Origin: Elusimicrobiota bacterium
GTDB lineage: Bacteria > Elusimicrobiota > Elusimicrobia > UBA1565 > JACRDR01
Assembly: GCA_016207585.1 (NCBI GenBank)
Contig: JACQPI010000039.1
Location: 1-8,631 of the forward strand
DNA length: 8,631 nt
Reading direction: 5' to 3'
This document shows, one piece after another, positions 1 through 6,550 of this stretch (its first letter is position 1; each line of letters begins with the position of its first letter). Both the position numbers and the translations under genes were made by a program. A model generated the notes under the pieces. The model ran no database searches. It had not been told where the DNA came from and saw only the letters and a list, made by a program, of their open reading frames with translations.

Positions 1-297
1 GTCCACTTCGCCGGATATGAGACGGACGAGGATGCGATCGGGCAGATCGAGCGCTACCTGCGCGACGAGGCCGCCCGGGAGGCGATCGCGCGCGCGGGCC
101 GGGCCGAAGTTCTCTCCAGACACACCTACCGCCACCGCGCCGAGGAGATTATCCGTTGTATTTTCGATTCCAGGATAGATCCCGAGGCCCTTCGCATGGC
201 GGCCCGCCCTTCACGCTTATGGGGTATGGCGCGATTGAAAGCGTTGGATCAGATATACAAGGTCCAATGGCGCCTGCATCAGTGGTTGGACTGCTAA
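1..297 (+). CDS. C-terminal part of a glycosyltransferase, CgeB/GT1-like (5' end outside window)
   Basis: The frame is open from base 1 to a TAA at 295-297, giving 98 visible residues. Residues 4-50 read like the end of a GT-B glycosyltransferase of the Glyco_trans_1_2/CgeB type. An AGYETDEDAIGQIERYL segment is followed by RDEAAREAIARAGRAEVL and then HTYRHRAEEI (residues 41-50). This is the familiar pattern in which an acidic helix, an 'R..iA.aGr' helix and an 'HTY.hRa.ei' helix close the nucleotide-sugar-binding domain. About 48 further residues, rich in Arg, Trp and Leu, form a basic tail that I do not recognise. Such enzymes act in the cytoplasm, transferring sugars from nucleotide donors to glycans, lipids or proteins. 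The catalytic region lies upstream, so donor and acceptor cannot be inferred. A probable terminator about 70 bases downstream separates this gene from the tRNA/thrS unit. The family call rests on one C-terminal motif block. Confidence 0.66.
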   Translation, partial: VHFAGYETDEDAIGQIERYLRDEAAREAIARAGRAEVLSRHTYRHRAEEIIRCIFDSRIDPEALRMAARPSRLWGMARLKALDQIYKVQWRLHQWLDC

Positions 298-367
298 CTT
301 TTCTTCCAGACTTATGCGTAGGTGCGGTGAAAATTTCCGGGCGCTTTTGCGCTCACCCCGCATGGGT

Positions 368-409
368 TGTCCCCACGCATGGCAAGACATGCCTCAGGAC
401 ACGTTTTTT
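368..409 (+). terminator. Probable intrinsic terminator after the glycosyltransferase gene
   Basis: The stem is bipartite. TGTCC (368-372) pairs with GGACA (397-401), and GCATG (377-381) pairs with CATGC (388-392) around a six-base loop. A symmetrical 4x4 internal loop separates the two. Two bases after the stem comes a run of six T (404-409). A GC-containing hairpin followed at once by a T run is the classical Rho-independent layout, and its position about 70 bases after the stop codon at 297 is right for ending the upstream transcript. The internal loop weakens the stem, so termination may be partial. Confidence 0.5.
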
Positions 410-439
410 CTAACATCAAAATATTTCAACATTAGAAAA
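406..439. promoter_or_regulatory. AT-rich nested dyad, possible operator
   Basis: TTTTCTAA (406-413) and TTAGAAAA (432-439) are perfect inverted repeats. Exactly midway lies the perfect 8-base palindrome AAATATTT (419-426), with five bases on each side. Arms and core share the same centre (422.5), so the whole 34-base element is symmetrical apart from the two 5-base spacers. The layout resembles a binding site for a dimeric or multimeric DNA-binding protein, in an AT-rich patch of a GC-rich region. It lies about 160 bases upstream of the tRNA/thrS promoter and partly shares the T run of the terminator. A regulatory role is inference. It could also be a long weak RNA hairpin. Confidence 0.35.
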
Positions 440-442
440 TCA

Positions 443-466
443 GTCCACAGGGGACACCCTCTGGAC
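443..466. repeat. Inverted repeat / stem-loop, function unknown
   Basis: GTCCA (443-447) pairs with TGGAC (462-466) and AGGG (449-452) with CCCT (457-460). One C-C mismatch sits between the two stems and the loop is GACA. No T run follows on the + strand. On the - strand the stem is followed by a short TGATTTTC stretch, which is only weakly terminator-like. Its centre is 32 bases from the centre of the AT-rich dyad. It may be part of a structured leader or an old repeat element. Confidence 0.4.
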
Positions 467-598
467 CCCTTTGATAAATCAGGGCACTTTCAGCCCGCTT
501 GTTCGTAATACAAGGCATGTTTCTTATGCCCACCTCTTATGGTATGAGGGCCGCTGCCGGTGCCGGTAAATTTTTGGGCGCACGCTCACTCGCTCCTA

Positions 599-627
599 TT
601 GACAATGTAATATACGTCTTTTAAACT
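599..627 (+). promoter_or_regulatory. Sigma70-type promoter for the tRNA-Val/thrS unit
   Basis: A perfect -35 hexamer TTGACA (599-604) is followed, after an optimal 17-base spacer, by TAAACT (622-627), which matches four of six -10 consensus bases. Transcription would start near 634, only a few bases before the tRNA-like fragment at 638 and about 54 bases before the mature tRNA. The 5' end of the tRNA would be made by RNase P. No other promoter is evident before thrS, so this one probably also serves thrS and possibly all downstream genes. Promoter activity is inferred from consensus and position. Confidence 0.65.
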
Positions 628-637
628 AAGACCCGTT

Positions 638-660
638 GCCCAGTTAGCGCAGCGGGTGCG
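638..660 (+). pseudogene. Degenerate duplicate of the 5' part of tRNA-Val
   Basis: Starting exactly 50 bases before the real tRNA, this segment repeats its acceptor 5' strand and D arm: GCCCAGTT, one substitution, then GCGCAGCGG, two changes, then GCG. After that it departs from the tRNA. A TGACAT at 673-678 recalls the anticodon loop but is out of register by four bases. There is no T arm, no 3' acceptor strand and no CCA, so it cannot form a tRNA. It lies a few bases after the predicted transcription start, so it should be transcribed as the leader of the true tRNA. It looks like the remains of a tandem duplication. Confidence 0.6.
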
Positions 661-687
661 GGTGGGACAGTATGACATTTCAATTTT

Positions 688-762
688 GCCCAGTTGGCGC
701 AGCGGTAGCGCGTTCCCTTGACATGGGAAAGGTCATAGGTTCAAATCCTATACTGGGCACCA
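688..762 (+). tRNA. tRNA-Val (anticodon GAC)
   Basis: A full cloverleaf can be drawn. The acceptor stem is GCCCAGT (688-694) with ACTGGGC (752-758), all seven pairs intact. The D stem is GCGC (697-700) with GCGC (708-711). The anticodon stem is TTCCC (713-717) with GGGAA (725-729) around the loop TTGACAT, which places anticodon GAC at 720-722. The T stem is ATAGG (735-739) with CCTAT (747-751) around TTCAAAT. Discriminator A759 is followed by an encoded CCA (760-762). It decodes the valine codons GUC and GUU during translation. The thrS start codon lies only 32 bases downstream on the same strand, so the tRNA is probably cut from the thrS transcript. Confidence 0.95.
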
Positions 763-766
763 TTTT

Positions 767-778
767 GTGACGCGTCAC
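767..778. promoter_or_regulatory. 12-base perfect palindrome between tRNA-Val and thrS
   Basis: GTGACGCGTCAC is a perfect palindrome four T residues after the tRNA CCA end and 16 bases before the thrS start codon. As RNA it could fold only into a four-pair stem with a CGCG loop. It may be an operator or a marker of the processing junction between tRNA and mRNA. A palindrome of this length is expected about twice by chance in a window this size, so only its position gives it weight. Confidence 0.25.
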
Positions 779-794
779 GGCGAGGGATAGGATT

Positions 795-2603
795 ATGTCT
801 ACGGCGATGGAATCTATGAGCGACCCGGCGGCCGGTTCTGCGAGTTCGGCGGAGGCCTTGGCGCAACTGCGCCACTCCTGCGCCCATGTGATGGCGCAGG
901 CGGTGCGGGAATTGTTCCCCGGCACGAAGCTCGCCATCGGTCCGGCGATCGAGAACGGTTTCTACTACGATTTCGATTCCGAGCACCACTTCGATCTGGA
1001 GGACCTGCCCAAGATCGAGGCCCGGATGCGCAAGATCGCGGAGGGGAACCATTGTTTCACGGGCCGCGAGATATCCTACCAGGAGTCTCGGGAGTATTGG
1101 GAAAAGCTGGGGGAGAAATACAAAATCGAAATCCTGGAAGGTCTCAAGGGCGGCGTGATCACGCACTACACTCACGATACCTTCACCGACCTCTGCCGGG
1201 GCGGCCATTGCGAAGACACCCGGGATATCCGCCACTTCAAGCTCCTCAGCGTGGCGGGGGCCTACTGGCGCGGCGACGAGAAAAACCCGATGCTGCAGCG
1301 GATTTACGGCACCGCGTGGACTTCTTCGGCCGATTTGGACCGCTATCTCCGCCGGCTCGAGGAGGCGAAAAAGCGCGACCACCGCAAACTGGGGCAGGAA
1401 CTCGACCTTTTCAGCGTTCAGGATCTGGCGGGGCCTGGCCTCATCTTCTGGCATCCCAAGGGGGGGCGCATACGGCTCATCATGGAGGACTGGCTGCGCG
1501 CCGAGGCCCTGCGTCGCGGATACGAGGTCGTATACACCCCGCACATCGCCCAGGTCCAGCTTTGGGAGACTTCCGGCCACCGCAGTTTTTACCGCGAGAA
1601 CATGTTCAAGGAGCTCGAGGTGGAAAAGGCCCGCTACCAGCTCAAGCCGATGAACTGCCCTTTTCACATACTGATCTACCAAAATCGGCTCAGGAGTTAT
1701 CGGGACCTTCCCCTGCGTCTGTCGGAATTGGGGACCGTCTACCGCTACGAGCGCTCCGGCGTCGTCCACGGCTTGATGAGGGTCCGCGGATTTACGCAGG
1801 ACGACGCTCATATCTTTTGCACTCCCGAGACGATCGAGTCGGAGGTGGAGGGCTGCGTTGACTTCGCTCTGACGGTGTTCAAGACCTTCGGGTTCCCGGA
1901 TTACACCGTCGAGGTTTCAACCTGGGACCCGGCCCAGCGCGCGCAGTACAGCGGCGGGCCCCAGGAGTGGGATCAAGCGCAAGGGGCCTTGGAGAACGTG
2001 CTGCGCCGGCGGCGGATCGGATACCGGCTCATCAAGGGGGAGGCGGCCTTCTACGGACCCAAGATCGACATCAAGCTCATCGACGCGATCGGGCGCTCCT
2101 GGCAGCTCTCGACGATCCAATTCGACTTCAACCTGCCTCAGAAATTCGGGCTCGAGTATGTCGCGCCGGACGGCCAGCGCAGGCGTCCCCTGATGGTCCA
2201 TCGGGCTTTGTACGGCTCGATCGAACGCTTTTTCGGGATATTGATCGAGCACTTCGCCGGCGCGTTCCCGCTCTGGCTCGCCCCGGTCCAGGCGAGGATC
2301 CTGACGATTACGACCGCCCAAGAGGCGGCCGCCGCCGACCTAGCCGCCGAGCTGCGGCGCGGGGGGCTGCGCGTGGAGATCGACGCGAGCCCGGAGAAGA
2401 TCAACTACAAAATCCGGGAGGCGACCTTGCAGAAGGTTCCTTACATGGTGGTGTTGGGGCCCAAGGATGTCGCCGCGGGAACCTTGAGCGTCCGACTGCG
2501 CGACGGGCGGCAATTCGGCGGGATCGGCAAAGGGGAGTTCCTTTCCAAGCTTCAGGAAGAGGCCCGGACGATGCAGTTGGCGTCCGCGTTTTCAAAGGCG
2601 TGA
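795..2603 (+). CDS. thrS: Threonyl-tRNA synthetase lacking the N-terminal TGS domain
   Basis: This class II synthetase joins L-threonine to tRNA-Thr using ATP in the cytoplasm. The 602 residues begin almost directly with the editing domain. Its HxxxH motif is HSCAH (H27, H31) and the partner motif is CRGGH (C134, H138), together the site that clears mischarged Ser-tRNA-Thr. The catalytic core follows. The zinc ligands that bind threonine are C288 (MNCPF), H339 (DDAHIF) and H469 (MVHRALYG). Motif 2 contains R317 in TVYRYERSG and motif 3 contains R478 in GSIERFFG. The anticodon-binding domain covers roughly 497-590. E. coli ThrRS has 642 residues, and the offset of about 46 matches absence of the TGS domain. 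The ATG at 795 is supported by GAGGG (782-786) eight bases upstream, and the tRNA ends at 762, so a longer start is impossible. The usual thrS-infC-rpmI-rplT order is absent, since the TPR gene begins 14 bases after the stop. Confidence 0.97.
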   Translation: MSTAMESMSDPAAGSASSAEALAQLRHSCAHVMAQAVRELFPGTKLAIGPAIENGFYYDFDSEHHFDLEDLPKIEARMRKIAEGNHCFTGREISYQESREYWEKLGEKYKIEILEGLKGGVITHYTHDTFTDLCRGGHCEDTRDIRHFKLLSVAGAYWRGDEKNPMLQRIYGTAWTSSADLDRYLRRLEEAKKRDHRKLGQELDLFSVQDLAGPGLIFWHPKGGRIRLIMEDWLRAEALRRGYEVVYTPHIAQVQLWETSGHRSFYRENMFKELEVEKARYQLKPMNCPFHILIYQNRLRSYRDLPLRLSELGTVYRYERSGVVHGLMRVRGFTQDDAHIFCTPETIESEVEGCVDFALTVFKTFGFPDYTVEVSTWDPAQRAQYSGGPQEWDQAQGALENVLRRRRIGYRLIKGEAAFYGPKIDIKLIDAIGRSWQLSTIQFDFNLPQKFGLEYVAPDGQRRRPLMVHRALYGSIERFFGILIEHFAGAFPLWLAPVQARILTITTAQEAAAADLAAELRRGGLRVEIDASPEKINYKIREATLQKVPYMVVLGPKDVAAGTLSVRLRDGRQFGGIGKGEFLSKLQEEARTMQLASAFSKA

Positions 2604-2617
2604 CGGGGGGTAGGCTT

Positions 2618-5600
2618 GTGCCTGGAATCCAGCGACGCGCGGAATTTTGGATACGGCTCGGCGAAGCGGCGGCGCTCGGCGCCGTCTTGCTCGCGGCGCT
2701 TCACCCGGAAGCGGCCGCCCGGCGGGAGGAAACCAACGCCCAGGAGGAGAGCTCCTTCCAGGCCGCTTGCCAGCTTTTCCAGGACAGCCCTTCCGATAAG
2801 ACCGGGGCGATCGACGCCTTGGACCGGTTCCTCAAGAGGTTTCCCGACAGCTCCATGGCGGCGGATGCGGAGTTCACCATGGGGCAGGCCTATTTGGAGC
2901 GCGCGCTCCATATCTTGCGAGCCGAGGCCTCCGCCAAGAAATCTTCCACCGCGCGCCTCTTGGCGCCGCGCAATTCGGCCGCGCTGGAAGCCTTGCAGAA
3001 CGCGAGGGATACCTTTAAATCGGTCGTGGATCGCCGTCGGAAAAGCGGATTGAGCCCGTCCGCTCAATACCGCATCGGGGAGACCGCGTACAACGCCAAG
3101 GACTGGAGCGGCGCGATCGAGGAGTTCAAGAGGGTCGAGAAGAGCTATCCCAAGTCCTATATCGTCCCGGAGAGCTGGATGGGCATCATCTACGCCGACA
3201 TCGCGCTGGAGCAGTTCAGCCAGGCCGAGGCGAATCTTTTCGTTCTCGGGGAGACCTATCCCAGCTACTTGAAGGTGCCCGAGGTGCTCTACGCGCAGGG
3301 CGTGATCAACCTTCATAAAGGCGACTATGCGAGCGCCGAGAAGGCCTTGCGGCAAGTCCAGACCCCCGACGCCCAGTTCTACCTCGGCAAGACCTACCTC
3401 CTCTCCAAGCGGCCGTTTTTGGCCGCGACGACTTTCGAGCGGCTGGTTCGGGAATATCCCAACTCGGACTTGAAGGAGGAATCCGATTTTTTCATCGGAG
3501 ACTCTTTCTTCTTGGCGAAGGATTTCGACGGCGCGATCACGAAGTATCAGAGATTTCTGGAAAAATATCCGGATTCCCGCCTCAAGGTGGCGGCGCTCTT
3601 TCGGATCGGGGCGTCCTATTTTCAGAAAAAGAGCTTCGTCGACGCCCGGGCCAACTTCCAGGCCTTGCTGGATCGCTACCCGCAGGATTTTTTCGCCCCC
3701 CTGGCTCAATATTTTGTCGCTGAGTCGTATCTCGTCTCCAACCAGATGCGGGAAGCCCTCTTCGCGTACACCAAGGTCATCACCCAGTTCCCGGAGACGG
3801 TGCGCATCTCGCCCCTGGCGCATTACAAGCTGGCGTGGGCCCAGTACCAGGTCGGAGACTACGGCCAGTCGGCCCAGACATGCCGCAATTTCCTGGAGCT
3901 CTATCCCAGCCACACCCTGGCCAAGAACACCTACCTGATACTGGGGAACGCCCTCCTTTCCCTTAAGCGCTATAACGAGGCGGTCACCTCCTGGCAAAGG
4001 ATCATTGACCTCTCCCCCACCTCCGAGGTGGCGGAGCAGGCGCTTTTCTCGATCTTGCTGACGCAGTACCGGCTGAAGAACTACGATTCCATCCTCACCT
4101 CCTACCAGTTCATCTTCCGGCATCTTCCGCCTTCCCAATCGAAATGGCGCAGCCTGTCGTATCTCTACGCGGCGGAGGCCTACCTGGCGCTCAACCAGGT
4201 CGACGAGGCCCAGGCGATTTACGACATGATCCTGAAGGTGTATCCCAACGATGTCGCGGCGCTCTACGCCCAGGACGGCCTGGCGTGGTGCTTCTCCGCG
4301 CGCGGGGAGGACGAGGCCGCGCTCCAGGAGCGGCGGAAACTGAAGGATATGCTGGTGGTCGCGCGCTCGACGTTCGGTTTTTCGGGAGCCAATGAGCTGG
4401 GAATCGCCGACAGCATGTTCAACCAGAAGAATTACGAAGACGCCTTCCAGCTCTATGATAAGTTCGCGAAGGAAAACCCCCAGGCTTCCGAGGCGCCCTC
4501 CGCTCTATACCGCGCGGGGATGAGCCTGTATCACCTGCGCTATTACACCCAGGCGATCGAAGCGTGGCAGAAGCTCCTCAACGACTATCCGAAAGCTCCC
4601 GAGATCCAGGAGGCGTCGTTCCAGATGGCCGACACGCTCTTCCGCGCCCAGAAATACCCTCAAGCGGTGGAGGCCTACCGGTCGATCGTGGAAAAATACC
4701 CCAGGAACCCGCATATCCCGATGGCGCAACTGCGCATCGCGCAGTCGGCCTTCAATGCAAAGGACGACGCCGGGACGGTCCGCGAATCGATCCTCCTGAT
4801 CCAACGCTTCCCGGCGGCGGCGGAGGCGGCCGACGCCCTGGATCTCATGGAGGCGGTTTTCGACCGGGCGCCGTCGATGGATTTTAAGGAGCCCTTCGCG
4901 GCGATCGTCCGCTCCCTGCCGCATAAAAAAATCGCGGGCGAGGCTCAATTCCGCCTGGCTCGGAGGCACTTCGACAAGAAGGACTATGCCTCCGCCGCGC
5001 AGGAGTTCCAGGCTTTCAGCGTCGACTTCACCGAGCACGCCCAGCTGCCGAAAGCTCAGTTTTTCCTGGCCGAGTCCCTGTTCCAGGCCGGGAAATACGC
5101 CGCCGCGGTCTCTGCGTTCCAGCGGGCGCTCAACAACTTCTCGCTGGACACCGACGCGCCCGTGGCGCTCTTTCATATCGCCAGCGCCCACTACAATCTG
5201 AAGGAATATCAGGCCGCTTCGACGTTCTATCAGCGGATGCTGGAGGAATTTCCCGATTCGGAGTACACCAAGCCCGCTCTTTTCAACCTGGCTCTGTCCT
5301 TCAAGGCGTTGGGAAAGCTCGACAGCGCGCAGGACGCCTATATGCGGTATATGCAGTCGGCGGGCTCGAAGGATCCGACGGCCCAGGCGGCGCGCTGGGA
5401 GCTGTTCTCCATCCAGAAGGATCGAAAGGATTACGAGTCGGCTCTATCCACGCTGGGACAAATCCAGGCCGAAGCCTCGGATGCGAAAACCCAACTCGAG
5501 GCCGCCTATCGGTCCGGGGAGGTTTATGTCTTGATGAATCGGCCGGATGAGGCGATCCGAAGCTGGGAGAAACTGCGGCAGATGCAGCCGCCGGCGGATC

Positions 5601-5875
5601 CGTTCCGCCTGCAAGGGCTCATCAAGCTCGGAGAGCTCTACGAGAAGGTGGATCCGGGCAACGCCATCTCGGTTTACGAGGACCTTGCCCGCAACTCGGG
5701 AAACCGGCAGCTGTCCGAAGCGGCTCGGGAAAAGGCGCAGGCCTTGCGCGGCGGCGCGGCGGGTGGCGCATATTCCCGCCAGGCGCCGCGCTTGCCCAAC
5801 TCGCCGGCGCAGCACGTCGATTCTCCGGCGCCGAAACCTAAGGGGACGAAGAAACCGGCCTCTCCGGGCCGATAA
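2618..5875 (+). CDS. Large exported TPR-repeat protein of the ExbB/ExbD/TonB locus
   Basis: The protein has 1085 residues from a GTG start preceded by a G-rich Shine-Dalgarno run (GGGGGG at 2605-2610). Residues 1-34 look like a signal peptide, with Arg at 6, 7 and 13, the hydrophobic stretch AAALGAVLLAAL and a likely AAA cleavage site before R35. Nearly all the rest is helical TPR-type repeat with a clear 37-residue period. Successive copies around residues 276-360 show 'F..L...YP.S......A....G......F..A...', and the same mark returns as FLKRFPDS (71), FLEKYPDS (313) and FYQRMLEEFPDS (870). The pattern is like TPR_6 and the Tol-Pal protein CpoB/YbgF, or BamD. The last 42 residues are a Pro/Lys/Ser/Gly-rich tail. 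TPR solenoids bind peptides or proteins and have no catalysis. With exbB 18 bases downstream, it is probably a periplasmic scaffold of the energised complex. The frame is also open back into thrS, but that extension has no signal peptide. The specific partner is unknown. Confidence 0.88.
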   Translation: MPGIQRRAEFWIRLGEAAALGAVLLAALHPEAAARREETNAQEESSFQAACQLFQDSPSDKTGAIDALDRFLKRFPDSSMAADAEFTMGQAYLERALHILRAEASAKKSSTARLLAPRNSAALEALQNARDTFKSVVDRRRKSGLSPSAQYRIGETAYNAKDWSGAIEEFKRVEKSYPKSYIVPESWMGIIYADIALEQFSQAEANLFVLGETYPSYLKVPEVLYAQGVINLHKGDYASAEKALRQVQTPDAQFYLGKTYLLSKRPFLAATTFERLVREYPNSDLKEESDFFIGDSFFLAKDFDGAITKYQRFLEKYPDSRLKVAALFRIGASYFQKKSFVDARANFQALLDRYPQDFFAPLAQYFVAESYLVSNQMREALFAYTKVITQFPETVRISPLAHYKLAWAQYQVGDYGQSAQTCRNFLELYPSHTLAKNTYLILGNALLSLKRYNEAVTSWQRIIDLSPTSEVAEQALFSILLTQYRLKNYDSILTSYQFIFRHLPPSQSKWRSLSYLYAAEAYLALNQVDEAQAIYDMILKVYPNDVAALYAQDGLAWCFSARGEDEAALQERRKLKDMLVVARSTFGFSGANELGIADSMFNQKNYEDAFQLYDKFAKENPQASEAPSALYRAGMSLYHLRYYTQAIEAWQKLLNDYPKAPEIQEASFQMADTLFRAQKYPQAVEAYRSIVEKYPRNPHIPMAQLRIAQSAFNAKDDAGTVRESILLIQRFPAAAEAADALDLMEAVFDRAPSMDFKEPFAAIVRSLPHKKIAGEAQFRLARRHFDKKDYASAAQEFQAFSVDFTEHAQLPKAQFFLAESLFQAGKYAAAVSAFQRALNNFSLDTDAPVALFHIASAHYNLKEYQAASTFYQRMLEEFPDSEYTKPALFNLALSFKALGKLDSAQDAYMRYMQSAGSKDPTAQAARWELFSIQKDRKDYESALSTLGQIQAEASDAKTQLEAAYRSGEVYVLMNRPDEAIRSWEKLRQMQPPADPFRLQGLIKLGELYEKVDPGNAISVYEDLARNSGNRQLSEAAREKAQALRGGAAGGAYSRQAPRLPNSPAQHVDSPAPKPKGTKKPASPGR

Positions 5876-5893
5876 ATCAAGGGGGATACTCTC

Positions 5894-6541
5894 GTGGGGC
5901 AAATCAACTTCTTGGAGATATTCAAAGAGAGCTTTACGCTCGTCATACTCTTCTTCTGTTCCATCCTCTCGATCGCGTTCGCCCTGGAGCGCTGGTGGTT
6001 TTTCCATAAGGCCCGCGTGGACGGCAACGAGTTGCTGGGCTGCATCCGCAAGCTCTTGGAGGCCGGGAAATCGCAGGAGGCCCAATCCTTCTGCCTGAAG
6101 CACCCCTCCCCCTTGGCGCGCGTCCTGCACTTCGGGCTGGTGAATCATCAGCTGTCCCGCCCGGAGCTCGAGGAGCTCTTGGAGACCAAGCGCATGGAGG
6201 AGCGGCTTGGGATGGAGCGTTACCTCGGCATTTTGGGGACGATGGGCAACACGGCGCCGTTCATCGGACTATTCGGGACGGTCATCGGGATCATCAAGGC
6301 TTTCCGCGATCTCGCCTTGAGCGGGACGGGCGGACCGGCCGTCGTCGCGAAGGGCATCGCGGAAGCCCTGGTGGCGACGGCGGGAGGATTGGCGGTGGCG
6401 ATCCCCGCGGTCATCTGCTTCAACTACTTCATGCGCACCGTCCGCCAACTTTCGGTCGACATGGAGGTCCATTCGAGCCGGTTTCTGATATTGCTCGGAG
6501 GGCGCGGCGGGCACGCGGGGCACGGCGGGCATTCGTCCTAG
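5894..6541 (+). CDS. exbB: ExbB/TolQ/MotA-family proton channel subunit
   Basis: This 215-residue inner-membrane protein is the pentameric stator-like subunit that, with ExbD, lets protons through and powers TonB- or Tol-type systems. The GTG start follows AAGGGGGA with a seven-base gap. Three membrane segments are visible: about 13-30 (FTLVILFFCSILSIAFAL), about 113-136 (with NTAPFIGLFGTVIGIIKAF) and about 156-180 (AEALVATAGGLAVAIPAV). The second and third carry the family signature and the pore threonines T120 and T162, which correspond in position to T148 and T181 of E. coli ExbB. A cytoplasmic loop lies between the first two. The C terminus is unusual: residues 202-215 are Gly-rich with His at 207, 210 and 213. 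Length is close to TolQ (230) and ExbB (244). Sequence does not decide between the TolQ, ExbB and AglR-type names, so the symbol is provisional. Confidence 0.93.
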   Translation: MGQINFLEIFKESFTLVILFFCSILSIAFALERWWFFHKARVDGNELLGCIRKLLEAGKSQEAQSFCLKHPSPLARVLHFGLVNHQLSRPELEELLETKRMEERLGMERYLGILGTMGNTAPFIGLFGTVIGIIKAFRDLALSGTGGPAVVAKGIAEALVATAGGLAVAIPAVICFNYFMRTVRQLSVDMEVHSSRFLILLGGRGGHAGHGGHSS

Positions 6542-6550
6542 CGAGTCGAT

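Larger units (their letters stand above)
298..637. other. Intergenic region with hairpins and promoter, no convincing gene
   Basis: This stretch between the glycosyltransferase stop and the tRNA-like fragment is visibly more AT-rich than its surroundings, and I find no ORF with a ribosome binding site. It contains, in order: a small GCGC-TTTT-GCGC hairpin (341-352) flanked by GGTGA/TCACC (326-330 and 353-357), a probable terminator (368-409), an AT-rich dyad (406-439), a 10-pair hairpin (443-466), and small stems at 482-496 (GGGC/GCCC), 514-530 (GGCAT/ATGCC) and 533-549 (CCTC/GAGG). A tandem TGCCGG repeat lies near 555-566, and the tRNA promoter is at 599-627. The number of stems would suit a structured RNA, but nothing matches an RNA family I know. 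Confidence 0.6.

Noticed and set aside
314..508. A 64-codon frame in the intergenic region
   Set aside because: No ribosome binding site precedes it, it runs through the terminator and the AT-rich dyad, and the peptide resembles nothing known to me.
638..762. Tandem repeat of the tRNA as a phage or island attachment site
   Set aside because: Integration duplicates normally copy the 3' half of a tRNA. Here only the 5' part is repeated and no integrase gene is in the window.
741..1811. A 356-codon open frame on the - strand opposite thrS
   Set aside because: It lies wholly across the 3' end of the tRNA and a certain thrS, shows no recognisable domain, and is the usual long antisense frame of GC-rich coding DNA.
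1967..2617. Upstream extension of the TPR frame into thrS
   Set aside because: The extra residues are Arg/Gly/Pro-rich out-of-frame thrS sequence. The GTG at 2618 has a G-rich ribosome binding site and begins a signal peptide.
2552..4138. A 528-codon open frame on the - strand opposite the TPR gene
   Set aside because: Its composition (Arg, Gly, Leu, Val rich, no domain) mirrors the codon bias of the TPR gene. The sense frame has a signal peptide and clear repeats, so this is a shadow.
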